From: Lachnospiraceae bacterium
Lineage (GTDB): Bacteria > Bacillota > Clostridia > Lachnospirales > Lachnospiraceae
Direction of reading: 5' to 3'
Assembly: GCA_017437065.1 (NCBI GenBank)
Contig: JAFSBX010000076.1
Coordinates: forward strand, 152,466-216,465
DNA: 64,000 bases
Part shown: positions 18,183-27,432 of the stretch, piece after piece
Layout of the letters: the number at the start of each line of letters is the position of its first letter
Position numbering within the stretch: the stretch's first letter is position 1
Position numbers and translations under genes: made by a program
The notes under the pieces: model-generated
What the model saw: the letters and a program-made list of their open reading frames with translations, nothing else
Told to the model about the DNA's origin: nothing
The model's database searches: none

Positions 18183-19613
18183 ATGAGTAATACTTCACAA
18201 GCGGGCAAAAGAATTAATGCTTTACTCGATGACAACAGTTTTGTGGAGATTGGTGCACTTGTAACTGCAAGAGCAACTGATTTTAACATGAAACAAACAG
18301 AAACTCCTTCTGACGGTGTGGTTACCGGATACGGAGTAATTAATGGAAGTCTTGTGTATGTGTACAGCCAGGATGCATCCGTTATGAACGGATCTATTGG
18401 TGAAATGCATGCTAAGAAAATCGCAAACCTCTATGATCTTGCCATGAAAATGGGAGCACCGGTTATCGGACTTCTTGACTGTGCAGGACTTAGACTGCAG
18501 GAGGCAACAGATGCACTGAACGGTTTCGGTGAGATTTATAAGAAACAGGCACTGGCTTCCGGTGTGATTCCACAGATTACTGCAATTTTTGGAAACTGTG
18601 GCGGTGGCCTTGCTTTAATGCCGACTTTAACAGACTTCACTTTCATGGAAGAGAAAAAAGCAAAATTATTCGTAAATGCACCAAATGCATTAGACGGAAA
18701 TAATATTACAAAGTGTGATACTTCTTCTGCTGCATTCCAGAGCGAAGAAGCAGGTATTGTGGATGTAGTAGCTGATGAAGCAACTATTTTTACAAAAATC
18801 AGAGAACTGGTTTCCATGCTTCCTTCTAACAATGAAGATGATGCTTCTTATGAAGAATGCACAGATGATTTAAACAGAGCATGTGAGAACATGGAAGGAT
18901 GTGTAGGAGATACTCTCATTGCATTGTCTCAGATTTCTGATAACGGAAAAGTATTCGAAGTAAAAGAAAACTGTGCAAAAGATATGGTAACTGCATTCAT
19001 CAAATTAAACGGAATGACAGTAGGTGCAGTAGCAAACAGAACTGAAATTTACGGAGAAGACGGTAAAGTGGCAGAGAAATTTGATGCAGTATTATCTCCG
19101 AAGGGATGCGATAAAGCAGCAGATTTCGTGAACTTCTGTGATGCATTTGAAATTCCGGTACTTACACTTACAAATGTGAAAGGATTCAAAGCAACTACCT
19201 GTGCAGAAAAGAAAATTGCGAAAGCAGCAGCCCGTCTTACATATGCATTTGCAAATGCAACTGTACCAAAGGTAAATGTAGTTATCGGTAAAGCTTTCGG
19301 AAGCGCTTATGTGACAATGAACTCCAAAGCAATCGGAGCTGACATGACTTATGCATGGAATACTGCGGAAATCGGTACAATGGAAGCTGAACTTGCAGCA
19401 AAAATCATGTACGAAGGTCAGGGCGCTGATGTAATTAAAGAAAAAGCAGCAGAGTACAAAGAACTTCAGACAAGTGTAAACAGTGCAGCTAAGAGAGGAT
19501 ATGTAGATGCTATCGTTGCTCCGGCTGACACAAGAAAATATGTAATCAGTGCATTTGAAATGCTGTTTACAAAAAGAGAAGAACGTCCGGCAAAAAAACA
19601 TGGTACAGTTTAA
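18183..19613 (+). CDS. Acyl-CoA carboxyltransferase subunit (MmdA/PccB-like) of a biotin-dependent decarboxylase
   Basis: A 476-residue crotonase-fold carboxyltransferase with both halves visible. The N-terminal half contains GNCGGGLALMPTLTDF and the C-terminal half GKAFGSAYVTMNSKAIGAD followed by WNTAEIGTM, the oxyanion-hole regions that bind the acyl-CoA and biotin. This is the alpha subunit type of methylmalonyl-, malonyl- or glutaconyl-CoA decarboxylases, moving CO2 between an acyl-CoA and carrier-bound biotin. It is a little shorter than typical MmdA (about 510 residues), mainly at the N-terminus. It is the first gene of a five-gene operon that also encodes an OadA-type enzyme. Its exact CoA substrate cannot be read from sequence. 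Confidence 0.88.
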   Translation: MSNTSQAGKRINALLDDNSFVEIGALVTARATDFNMKQTETPSDGVVTGYGVINGSLVYVYSQDASVMNGSIGEMHAKKIANLYDLAMKMGAPVIGLLDCAGLRLQEATDALNGFGEIYKKQALASGVIPQITAIFGNCGGGLALMPTLTDFTFMEEKKAKLFVNAPNALDGNNITKCDTSSAAFQSEEAGIVDVVADEATIFTKIRELVSMLPSNNEDDASYEECTDDLNRACENMEGCVGDTLIALSQISDNGKVFEVKENCAKDMVTAFIKLNGMTVGAVANRTEIYGEDGKVAEKFDAVLSPKGCDKAADFVNFCDAFEIPVLTLTNVKGFKATTCAEKKIAKAAARLTYAFANATVPKVNVVIGKAFGSAYVTMNSKAIGADMTYAWNTAEIGTMEAELAAKIMYEGQGADVIKEKAAEYKELQTSVNSAAKRGYVDAIVAPADTRKYVISAFEMLFTKREERPAKKHGTV

Positions 19614-19631
19614 GAAAGGATGATACTTAAT

Positions 19632-20390
19632 ATGAAAAAACATTTATTAATATTAGGTATGATTACTTGTATCTTCGGGCTTACCGGCTGTGGAACGAAA
19701 GAGCCGGAGAAAACATTGCTTTCACAAGAGGAAGCTGTTAAAGTGGCAACACAGTGTGTTCAGACAACGGTAAAGCTTGCAGCAAGTGGGCAGGCACAGC
19801 AGTTGGAAGGAACAGAATATGAGTTTTATCTGGATGCAGTGGAAAGCTTTAATAAAGCCAGTGAAGATATTGGTGATTATAAAGGTATTATAAGTTCTGA
19901 GACGGATATTGACGAGGAAAGAGCAGTCATTAATGTAACAATCGAAGGAACAGAACACAATGCTGTTGTAGAAGTAATTTTAGGCGAAAAAGCAGTTGAA
20001 GGTATTACAACCAACGTAATTTATACTTTTGGTGAATCCATGGAAAGAGCAGCATTAAATACGTTGCTTGGTATGGGAACTGTTTTCGTAGTATTAATTT
20101 TAATTTGCTTTATTATTTATGGCTTTAAAATCATTTCTGTCTTTGAGAATAGAAAAAATAAGAAAACTGCTGAAAAGGTAGAAGCACCCAAGGCAGCACC
20201 GGTGGCAGCAGCACCTGCTTCGGCAGCAGAGGCAGCACCGGCACAGGAAGAGAATCTTAAGGATGATTTAGAGCTTGTGGCAGTTATTGCAGCGGCAATT
20301 GCAGCAAGTGAAGGCAGAACAACAACGGACGGACTGGTAGTAAGATCCATTCGTAAAGCAAATAAGAATAAATGGCAGAATGCCGTATAG
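19632..20390 (+). CDS. OadG-like gamma subunit with lipoprotein N-terminus
   Basis: It begins with a lipoprotein signal (lipobox LTGC, Cys at residue 20), followed by an extracytoplasmic domain of about 110 residues. One transmembrane helix (about 138-162) then leads to an Ala/Pro-rich linker and a short cytoplasmic end (DLELVAVIAAAIAAS..GLVVRSIRKA) typical of OadG-type subunits of Na+-pumping decarboxylases, which hold the complex at the membrane. Classical OadG is under 100 residues and lacks the outer lipoprotein domain, so this is an extended form common in Clostridia. The ATG at 19632 is chosen because it begins the signal peptide; the in-frame ATG at 19620 lies within the ribosome binding region. 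Confidence 0.8.
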   Translation: MKKHLLILGMITCIFGLTGCGTKEPEKTLLSQEEAVKVATQCVQTTVKLAASGQAQQLEGTEYEFYLDAVESFNKASEDIGDYKGIISSETDIDEERAVINVTIEGTEHNAVVEVILGEKAVEGITTNVIYTFGESMERAALNTLLGMGTVFVVLILICFIIYGFKIISVFENRKNKKTAEKVEAPKAAPVAAAPASAAEAAPAQEENLKDDLELVAVIAAAIAASEGRTTTDGLVVRSIRKANKNKWQNAV

Positions 20391-20407
20391 TTTAGGAGGA
20401 TATTGAG

Positions 20408-20794
20408 ATGAAAAATTATACAATTACCGTAAACGGCAACGTATATAATGTTGTAGTAGAAGAAGGTACAACTGCAGGCGCTCCTGTAGTTTCTGCTCCA
20501 GTGGCACCAAAAGCAGCTCCGGCTGCAGCACCGAAAGCGGCTCCTGCACCAGTGGCAGCAGCACCGGCAGGCGGCACAGGAAGCATTAAAGTAGAAGCAG
20601 GCGCAGCAGGTAAAGTATTCAAAATTGAAGCAAACGTAGGTCAGGCAGTGAAAAAAGGCGATGCTGTAGTTATTATTGAAGCTATGAAAATGGAAATTCC
20701 TGTTGTTGCACCGGAAGATGGTACGGTAGCAAGTATTGATGTAGCTGTAGGCGATGCTGTAGAAGCAGGCGCAGTACTGGCAACATTAAACTAA
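20408..20794 (+). CDS. Biotin carboxyl carrier protein of the decarboxylase
   Basis: A 128-residue carrier with a flexible Ala/Pro-rich linker (residues ~28-56) and a C-terminal biotinyl domain with the EAMKME motif; Lys94 is the biotinylation site. It shuttles the carboxyl group from the cytoplasmic carboxyltransferase(s) to the membrane beta subunit. A GGAGGA site precedes the ATG and the operon spacing is short. It is the only biotin carrier in the operon and so is probably shared by both carboxyltransferases. Confidence 0.93.
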   Translation: MKNYTITVNGNVYNVVVEEGTTAGAPVVSAPVAPKAAPAAAPKAAPAPVAAAPAGGTGSIKVEAGAAGKVFKIEANVGQAVKKGDAVVIIEAMKMEIPVVAPEDGTVASIDVAVGDAVEAGAVLATLN

Positions 20795-20847
20795 TGTCAT
20801 AAACCTGAAGGAAGGTTTATAGGCACACAACAACAGGAGGTTAAGAA

Positions 20848-21993
20848 ATGGATTACATAATGTCTACTTTAGGCAACCTCATTCATCAGACAGCTTTTTT
20901 CAATCTTACATGGGGAAACTATCTGATGATTGTGGTAGCTTGTGTATTTCTCTATTTAGCTATCGCTAAAGGGTTTGAACCATTGTTATTAACCCCGATA
21001 GCATTTGGTATGCTGTTAGTAAATATCTACCCGGATATTATGGCAGCACCCACAGAAGAGGCAGCAGGCGGACTGCTTCACTATTTCTATCTTTTAGATG
21101 AATGGGCAATTTTACCTTCCCTTATCTTCATGGGGGTAGGTGCAATGACAGACTTTGGACCACTCATTGCAAATCCTAGGAGCTTTTTACTTGGTGCAGC
21201 AGCACAGTTTGGTATTTTCGCAGCTTATTTCGGAGCAATTGCATTAGGATTTAATGACAAAGCGGCTGCGGCTATTTCTATTATTGGTGGTGCGGACGGA
21301 CCGACATCTATCTTCCTTGCAAGTAAGCTGGGACAGACAGCATTGCTGGGACCGATTGCGGTAGCGGCATATTCCTATATGTCACTGGTACCGATTATTC
21401 AGCCTCCGATTATGAAAGCGTTAACAACGGAAAAAGAACGTAAAATTAAAATGGGACAGCTTCGTCCGGTTTCTAAACTGGAAAAGATTCTTTTCCCGAT
21501 TATCGTAACGATTGTTGTAAGTATGATTCTTCCTACAACAGCTCCACTTGTTGGTATGTTAATGCTCGGAAACCTCTTTAGAGAGTCCGGTGTGGTAAGA
21601 CAGCTTACAGATACTGCATCTAATGCACTTATGTACATTGTAGTTATTTTACTTGGTACATCCGTAGGTGCAACAACAAGTGCAGAAGCTTTCTTAAATG
21701 TGACTACATTAAAAATCGTTGCATTAGGTTTAGTTGCATTTGCATTTGGTACGGCAGCGGGTATTTTGTTTGGTAAGATTATGTGCGTGGCAACAAAGGG
21801 TAAAGTAAATCCGTTAATCGGTTCTGCGGGTGTATCTGCGGTGCCTATGGCGGCCAGAGTATCCCAGAAGGTTGGTGCGGAAGCAGATCCTACAAACTTC
21901 TTATTAATGCATGCTATGGGACCTAACGTAGCAGGTGTTATTGGTACTGCGGTAGCAGCCGGAACCTTTATGGCTGTATTTGGAATTGTTTAA
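20848..21993 (+). CDS. Na+-translocating decarboxylase beta subunit (OadB/MmdB/GcdB family)
   Basis: A 381-residue polytopic membrane protein that decarboxylates carboxybiotin and couples this to Na+ export. The signature [10 protein letters not shown] (residues 147-156, with the essential Asp at 150) and the later [16 protein letters not shown] and [14 protein letters not shown] are hallmarks of the family. It has about ten membrane segments. It is preceded by ACAGGAGG. The beta subunits of oxaloacetate, methylmalonyl-CoA and glutaconyl-CoA decarboxylases are too alike to tell the substrate. Confidence 0.94.
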   Translation: MDYIMSTLGNLIHQTAFFNLTWGNYLMIVVACVFLYLAIAKGFEPLLLTPIAFGMLLVNIYPDIMAAPTEEAAGGLLHYFYLLDEWAILPSLIFMGVGAMTDFGPLIANPRSFLLGAAAQFGIFAAYFGAIALGFNDKAAAAISIIGGADGPTSIFLASKLGQTALLGPIAVAAYSYMSLVPIIQPPIMKALTTEKERKIKMGQLRPVSKLEKILFPIIVTIVVSMILPTTAPLVGMLMLGNLFRESGVVRQLTDTASNALMYIVVILLGTSVGATTSAEAFLNVTTLKIVALGLVAFAFGTAAGILFGKIMCVATKGKVNPLIGSAGVSAVPMAARVSQKVGAEADPTNFLLMHAMGPNVAGVIGTAVAAGTFMAVFGIV

Positions 21994-22029
21994 GACTTAT
22001 TATTATAGAAAAACAGGAGGAAACAGATT

Positions 22030-23457
22030 ATGTCAGAGCAGGTGAAAAAACCGATTAAAATTACGGAAACAATTTTGCGTGATGCTCATCAGTCATTAAT
22101 CGCAACAAGAATGCCTACTGAATTCATGCTCCCGATTGCTTCCAAAATGGATAAAGTCGGCTATCATTCAGTAGAGTGCTGGGGTGGTGCTACATTTGAT
22201 GCATCTCTTCGTTTCTTAAAAGAAGATCCATGGGACAGACTCAGAAAGTTAAGAGATGAGTTTAAAAATACAAAATTACAGATGTTATTCAGAGGTCAGA
22301 ACATTTTGGGTTACAGACCTTATGCAGATGACGTGGTAGATTACTTCGTACAGAAATCTGTAGCAAACGGTATTGATATTATCCGTATCTTTGACTGTCT
22401 GAACGATTTACGTAACTTACAGGCAGCAGTTGATGCAACAAACAAAATCAAAAAGCAGGAAGGAAGAGGTCATGCACAGATCGCTCTTTCTTACACATTA
22501 GGTGATGCTTATACTTTGGAATACTGGACAGATATGGCTAAAAAGATTGAAGAAATGGGAGCAGATTCCATTTGTATCAAGGATATGGCCGGTCTTTTAG
22601 TTCCTTACAAAGCAACAGAATTAATTTCTGCAATGAAGAGTGTAACAAAACTTCCTATCCAGTTACATACACACTATACTTCCGGTGTAGCAAGTATGAC
22701 ATACTTAAAAGCAGTAGAAGCAGGTGTAGATGTTATCGACTGTGCTATGTCTCCGTTCGCTATGGGAACATCACAGCCGGCTACAGAAGTTATGGTTGAA
22801 ACTTTCAAAGGAACAGAGTACGATACAGGTTACGATCAGAACTTACTTGCAGAAATCGCTGATTACTTCCGTCCTTACAGAGACGAGTGTCTTGCAAACG
22901 GACTCCTTAACCCGAAGGTTATGGGTGTTGATATTAAGACTCTTCTTTACCAGGTACCGGGTGGAATGTTATCCAACATGGTGAGCCAGTTGAAAGAACA
23001 GAATGCAGAAGATAAATACTATGATGTATTAAAAGAAATCCCTGCAGTTCGTAAAGACTTAGGTGAACCGCCACTTGTAACACCTTCTTCACAGATCGTT
23101 GGTACACAGGCTGTATTTAACGTACTTATGGGAGAACGTTACAAAATGGCTACAAAAGAAACAAAAGCAGTTCTTCGTGGTGAATATGGTCAGACAGTAA
23201 AACCGATGAATCAGGAAGTAATTGACAAGGTTATTCCGGGTGAAAAACGTATTACATGCCGTCCGGCTGATCTTATTGAGAAAGAGCTTGATAAGATTGA
23301 ATCCGAAATGAAAGAATGGAAGCAGCAGGATGAAGACGTTTTATCCTATGCTTTATTCCCACAGGTTGCTACTGACTTCTTCAAATATCGTCAGGCACAG
23401 CAGGATAAAGTGGATATGACTCAGGCAGATACAAAAAACGGAGCTTATCCGGTATAA
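22030..23457 (+). CDS. Oxaloacetate decarboxylase alpha-type carboxyltransferase (OadA/PycB-like) without biotin domain
   Basis: A 475-residue TIM-barrel carboxyltransferase beginning with the ITETILRDAHQSL signature. The metal ligands lie in the HTHYTSG motif, and a conserved Lys sits in CIKDMAGLL. This subunit exchanges CO2 between oxaloacetate/pyruvate and biotin. It stops after the conserved post-barrel region and lacks the EAMKM biotin domain that many OadA proteins carry, so it must use the separate carrier encoded in the same operon. It is comparable to the 5S subunit of propionibacterial transcarboxylase. A terminator follows. Confidence 0.93.
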   Translation: MSEQVKKPIKITETILRDAHQSLIATRMPTEFMLPIASKMDKVGYHSVECWGGATFDASLRFLKEDPWDRLRKLRDEFKNTKLQMLFRGQNILGYRPYADDVVDYFVQKSVANGIDIIRIFDCLNDLRNLQAAVDATNKIKKQEGRGHAQIALSYTLGDAYTLEYWTDMAKKIEEMGADSICIKDMAGLLVPYKATELISAMKSVTKLPIQLHTHYTSGVASMTYLKAVEAGVDVIDCAMSPFAMGTSQPATEVMVETFKGTEYDTGYDQNLLAEIADYFRPYRDECLANGLLNPKVMGVDIKTLLYQVPGGMLSNMVSQLKEQNAEDKYYDVLKEIPAVRKDLGEPPLVTPSSQIVGTQAVFNVLMGERYKMATKETKAVLRGEYGQTVKPMNQEVIDKVIPGEKRITCRPADLIEKELDKIESEMKEWKQQDEDVLSYALFPQVATDFFKYRQAQQDKVDMTQADTKNGAYPV

Positions 23458-23491
23458 TTATCTGAATTAAACAAAAGAGTAAGCAATAAAG

Positions 23492-23524
23492 AAAGCAGTT
23501 TCGGGCAAAACCGAAACTGCTTTT
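23492..23524 (+). terminator. Terminator of the decarboxylase operon
   Basis: A perfect 13-bp stem (AAAGCAGTTTCGG / CCGAAACTGCTTT) with a 6-base loop. The T-run is short (it is part of the stem end). Confidence 0.85.
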
Positions 23525-23566
23525 AAGTAACAGAAGAAGGTTTTTAAAACGGGATAGGAAAAAGAC

Positions 23567-24496
23567 ATGGGTGACATGGAAAATCAAAATGACATCATAG
23601 AAAGAATGAATGCACGTTACAGTTCCATGAGCAAAAGTCATAAATTGATAGCTGCATATATTGAAGAACACTATGACCAAGCTGTTTTTATGACAGCTGC
23701 AAAAATAGGAGAAACATTGGGAATCAGTGAATCTACGGTAGTTCGTTTTGCATCAGGTTTGGGGTATGACGGATACCCGGAGTTTCAGCAGGCATTGGCA
23801 GAATGGGTAAAAAATAAACTGAATACTGTACATAAAATGGGAGTAAAATATGGAAAAAGTTCCCAGTCCGAAATTATAAATTCGGTATTAAGTGCAGACA
23901 TGGAAAAGATTCAGCATACGATTGAAAATCTGGATGTGGCAGCCTTTGAAACGGCAGTAGAGATTATATTAAATGCGAAGAATATTTATATTATTGGAAT
24001 ACGAAGTTGTGAACCGTTAGCGGAGTTTTTACATTTTTATCTGCATATGATTCGGGGTGGAGTACAGTTATTGTGTTCTACAAGTGTCAGCGAAATGTTT
24101 GAACAAATGATAAGAATTGATGAAAATGATGCGATTATCGGAATCAGTTTTCCTCGTTATTCCATGAGAACATTAAAAGCAATGGAATTTGCAAATGACA
24201 GAAATGCGAAAGTCATTACCATTACAGACAGTATTCATTCTCCAATGAATTTGTATTCTTCCTGTAATTTGTTAGCAAGAAGTGACATGGTTTCCATTGT
24301 AGATTCGTTAGTAGCACCATTAAGCGTCATTAATGCACTTGTGGTTGCACTTTGTATGAAGCGGCCGGAAGAAGTAAAGAACAATCTGGAACAGTTAGAA
24401 TATGTATGGAATAATTATCAGGTATATTTAAATGATGAAATAAATTTTATTGATGAGGATAATATGTTTCATCAGTCCTCATTAAAAAAGGAATAA
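23567..24496 (+). CDS. RpiR/MurR-family transcription regulator
   Basis: A 309-residue regulator with an N-terminal helix-turn-helix (about residues 35-80, including IGETLGISESTVVRFASGLGYDGYPEFQ) and a C-terminal SIS phosphosugar-binding domain (about 125-270). It would sense a sugar phosphate or related metabolite. No sugar catabolic operon is adjacent. It lies between the decarboxylase operon terminator and a flavoprotein gene 5 bases downstream, with which it is probably co-transcribed. AGGA stands seven bases before the ATG. Confidence 0.92.
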   Translation: MGDMENQNDIIERMNARYSSMSKSHKLIAAYIEEHYDQAVFMTAAKIGETLGISESTVVRFASGLGYDGYPEFQQALAEWVKNKLNTVHKMGVKYGKSSQSEIINSVLSADMEKIQHTIENLDVAAFETAVEIILNAKNIYIIGIRSCEPLAEFLHFYLHMIRGGVQLLCSTSVSEMFEQMIRIDENDAIIGISFPRYSMRTLKAMEFANDRNAKVITITDSIHSPMNLYSSCNLLARSDMVSIVDSLVAPLSVINALVVALCMKRPEEVKNNLEQLEYVWNNYQVYLNDEINFIDEDNMFHQSSLKKE

Positions 24497-24501
24497 AACG
24501 A

Positions 24502-25788
24502 ATGAGCAGAATAGTAATAATCGGTGGTGGAGCTGCGGGGATGATGGCAGCGTATGCGGCGGCAAATGCTTTCAAACAAAAAGAGCAGAAAGCATCAGAC
24601 TTACCGCAGGAAAAAAATGAAGTAATATTATATGAAAAAAATGAAAAATTAGGAAAAAAGGTTTTCATTACAGGGAAAGGCAGATGTAATGTAACAAATG
24701 CCTGTGATATAGAAGGATTATTTCAAAATGTAATCAGTAATGAAAAATTTATGTATAGTTCCTTTTATACATTTGATAATCAGTCGGTGATGAATTTTTT
24801 TGAAAAAGCAGGTTGTCCTCTGAAAACAGAACGTGGGGAAAGAGTATTTCCGGTGTCGGATCATTCTTCTGATGTGATTGCGGCAATGACACGAAAGTTA
24901 AAAGAAGCAGAGGTAGAGATACATTTAAATGCCCCGGTAAAGAAGTTATTGTGGGATGAAAACATCACAGGTGTTTTATTGGAGGATGGAAGTAAAATAG
25001 CAGCAGATGCGGTTATTGTGGCAACCGGAGGTATATCCTATCCGTTGACCGGTTCTACCGGAGACGGTTATCGTTTTGCGGAGGAAACAGGACATAAACT
25101 GAAAGAACCGGTTCCGGCATTGGTGCCGCTTACGGTAGAAGAAGAGTGGTGTAAGAGTTTACAGGGACTTTCCCTGAAAAATGTGTCTGTTGTTTTAAAA
25201 GAAGGAAAGAAGGAATTGTATTCCGGTTTTGGAGAAATGCTGTTTACCCATTTTGGTGTGAGTGGTCCGCTGATATTAAGTGCCAGCAGTTTTTACGCTA
25301 AAAAAGCAAAAGCGAAGCAGGCAGAGCTTTATATTGATTTAAAGCCGGCACTTTCAGAAGAACAGCTGGATAAAAGAATTTTAAGAGATTTTGAAGAAAA
25401 CAAAAATAAGCAGTTTAAAAATGCCATAAATGGTTTGTTTCCGGCAAAACTAATACCTGTTATGGTAGAATTGTCAGGGATTCATCCGGATAAAAAAGTA
25501 AATGAGATTTTAAAGGAAGAAAGAAAGCAGTTTGTATCTCTTATAAAAAAACTGCCATTGACTATTACAGGTACCCGTGATATAAAAGAAGCAATTATTA
25601 CGATGGGTGGCGTCAGTGTAAAGGATGTCAATCCGTCTACCATGGAATCAAAAAAAGTATCGGGATTGTATTTTGCAGGAGAAGTATTGGATGTAGATGC
25701 ACTGACCGGTGGTTTCAATTTGCAGATTGCATGGTCTACCGGATATCTGGCAGGAAGCAGCGTGGCAGAAAAGCACATGGGAAAATAA
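24502..25788 (+). CDS. HI0933/BaiN-family NAD(P)/FAD-dependent oxidoreductase
   Basis: A 428-residue flavoprotein. The FAD-binding GGGAAGMMAAYAA is at the N-terminus, and GKGRCNVTNA and the C-terminal GLYFAGEVLDVDALTGGFNLQ are family signatures (COG2081). BaiN from a bile-acid 7-dehydroxylating clostridium belongs here, but most members, including E. coli YhiN, have no assigned reaction, and no bai genes are near. It starts 5 bases after the RpiR stop, so translation is probably coupled. Confidence 0.88.
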   Translation: MSRIVIIGGGAAGMMAAYAAANAFKQKEQKASDLPQEKNEVILYEKNEKLGKKVFITGKGRCNVTNACDIEGLFQNVISNEKFMYSSFYTFDNQSVMNFFEKAGCPLKTERGERVFPVSDHSSDVIAAMTRKLKEAEVEIHLNAPVKKLLWDENITGVLLEDGSKIAADAVIVATGGISYPLTGSTGDGYRFAEETGHKLKEPVPALVPLTVEEEWCKSLQGLSLKNVSVVLKEGKKELYSGFGEMLFTHFGVSGPLILSASSFYAKKAKAKQAELYIDLKPALSEEQLDKRILRDFEENKNKQFKNAINGLFPAKLIPVMVELSGIHPDKKVNEILKEERKQFVSLIKKLPLTITGTRDIKEAIITMGGVSVKDVNPSTMESKKVSGLYFAGEVLDVDALTGGFNLQIAWSTGYLAGSSVAEKHMGK

Positions 25789-25870
25789 TTGGTCTTGAGA
25801 GGCAGAAAAGAGAAAAAAAGGTAAAAAATAAAAAATGAAAGAGCCTTATGACAGGCGGATAGGAGCAAAG

Positions 25871-26527
25871 ATGAGTTATAATATAGCGATTGACGGACCG
25901 GCAGGAGCCGGAAAAAGTACGATTGCAAAGAAAATTGCAAAACAGATGAATTATATTTATGTAGATACGGGAGCAATGTATCGTGCAATGGCACTTTTCC
26001 TTATTCGAAACGGTGTGACAAAAGAGGATACGGAAAAAATTGAACAAGTATGTAAAAAAGCTGATATTTCCATAGAATATAGAGACGGTGAGCAGATTGT
26101 TCTCTTAAATGGAGAAAATGTAAATGGTCTTATCCGTACAGAAGAAGTAGGAAATATGGCATCTGTTAGCAGTGCCAATGGAAAAGTACGTGAGAAACTG
26201 GTGCAATTGCAAAAAGAGCTGGCAAAAAAAGCAGATGTCGTTATGGATGGAAGGGACATTGGAACATGCGTGCTTCCTGAGGCAGATACAAAAGTATATT
26301 TGACCGCCAGTTCAGCCGTACGTGCCAAACGCCGTTTTGATGAGTTAACACAAAAGGGAGAGAGTTGTGATTTAGACAAAATTGAACAGGATATTATTGA
26401 AAGAGACCACAGAGACATGACAAGAGAAATTTCACCTTTAAAGCAGGCAGAAGATGCGGTTTTGGTGGATTCTTCCGATATGACAATTGATGAAGTGGTA
26501 GAAAAAATAATTTCCCTTTGTAAGTAA
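25871..26527 (+). CDS. cmk: Cytidylate kinase
   Basis: It phosphorylates CMP/dCMP. The 218-residue protein has the P-loop GPAGAGKST near the N-terminus, DTGAMYRA for nucleotide binding, and VVMDGRDIGT. The ATG at 25871 follows ATAGGAGC; the frame is open for 12 more codons upstream but has no ribosome binding site there. It heads the conserved cmk-ispH-rpsA cluster. Confidence 0.96.
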   Translation: MSYNIAIDGPAGAGKSTIAKKIAKQMNYIYVDTGAMYRAMALFLIRNGVTKEDTEKIEQVCKKADISIEYRDGEQIVLLNGENVNGLIRTEEVGNMASVSSANGKVREKLVQLQKELAKKADVVMDGRDIGTCVLPEADTKVYLTASSAVRAKRRFDELTQKGESCDLDKIEQDIIERDHRDMTREISPLKQAEDAVLVDSSDMTIDEVVEKIISLCK

Positions 26528-26583
26528 AATAATTACGGAATGCAAAAGGCAATGCTGTAAATGAAGGAAAAGGGTGAAGAATT

Positions 26584-27432
26584 ATGGAAGTAAGACTTGC
26601 CAAAAGTGCAGGATTTTGTTTTGGTGTGAAGCGTGCCGTGCAGACGGTATATGAAGAGGTGGAAAAGGGAGGAAAAATTTACACATACGGACCGATTATT
26701 CATAATGAAGAAGTTGTAAAAGACTTGGAAAAAAAAGGCGTTTCTGTGATTGAAACTGCCGATGATTTGGCAAAAATTAAGGAAGGGACAGTAATTATCC
26801 GTTCTCATGGTGTGCCAAAAGAAATCTATCAGATTATAGAAAAACAGGGACTTGCGTGTGTAGATGCAACCTGCCCCTTTGTAAAAAGAATTCATACGAT
26901 TGTAGAGAAGGAAAGTGGACAGGGCAGTAAAATCGTAATTATCGGTAATGAAAATCATCCGGAGGTAGAAGGAATCAAAGGGTGGTCACAGACACCTGCC
27001 GTTGTCATTGAATCAGAGGAAGAAGCTGAAAAATTTAAGGCAGAAAATGACGAAAAAATCTGTATGGTTGCCCAAACGACATTTAACTACAACAAATTTA
27101 AAGAATTAGTTGAAATTTTTCAGAAAAAAGGTTACAATGTTAGTGTTGTGAATACTATATGTAACGCAACGGAGGAAAGGCAGACAGAGGCAAAGGAGAT
27201 AGCTGCTTTAGTCGATGTCATGATAGTAATAGGCGGTAAGCACAGTTCCAATACGCGCAAATTATATGAAATATGCAGCAAGGAATGTGAACACACCTAT
27301 TTCATACAGACACTGGATGACTTACATTTAGAATTACCTAAAGCTGTTCGACTGATAGGAATCACTGCCGGGGCATCCACCCCAAATAATATTATCGAGG
27401 AGGTTCAAAATTATGTCAGAATTAACTTTTGA
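26584..27432 (+). CDS. ispH: 4-hydroxy-3-methylbut-2-enyl diphosphate reductase
   Basis: The last step of the MEP isoprenoid pathway, yielding IPP and DMAPP through an oxygen-sensitive iron-sulphur cluster. The three cluster cysteines are visible (C12 in AGFCFG, C97 in DATCPF, C193 in TICNAT), together with His40, His75 and His125 and the catalytic Glu127 in NHPE. The length of 282 residues is normal. Its last 20 bases overlap the start of rpsA, whose ribosome binding site GAGGAGG lies within ispH. Confidence 0.96.
   Translation: MEVRLAKSAGFCFGVKRAVQTVYEEVEKGGKIYTYGPIIHNEEVVKDLEKKGVSVIETADDLAKIKEGTVIIRSHGVPKEIYQIIEKQGLACVDATCPFVKRIHTIVEKESGQGSKIVIIGNENHPEVEGIKGWSQTPAVVIESEEEAEKFKAENDEKICMVAQTTFNYNKFKELVEIFQKKGYNVSVVNTICNATEERQTEAKEIAALVDVMIVIGGKHSSNTRKLYEICSKECEHTYFIQTLDDLHLELPKAVRLIGITAGASTPNNIIEEVQNYVRINF

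Noticed and set aside
25482-25994. 170-codon minus-strand frame across the flavoprotein and cmk genes
   Set aside because: Antisense shadow crossing two well-supported genes.
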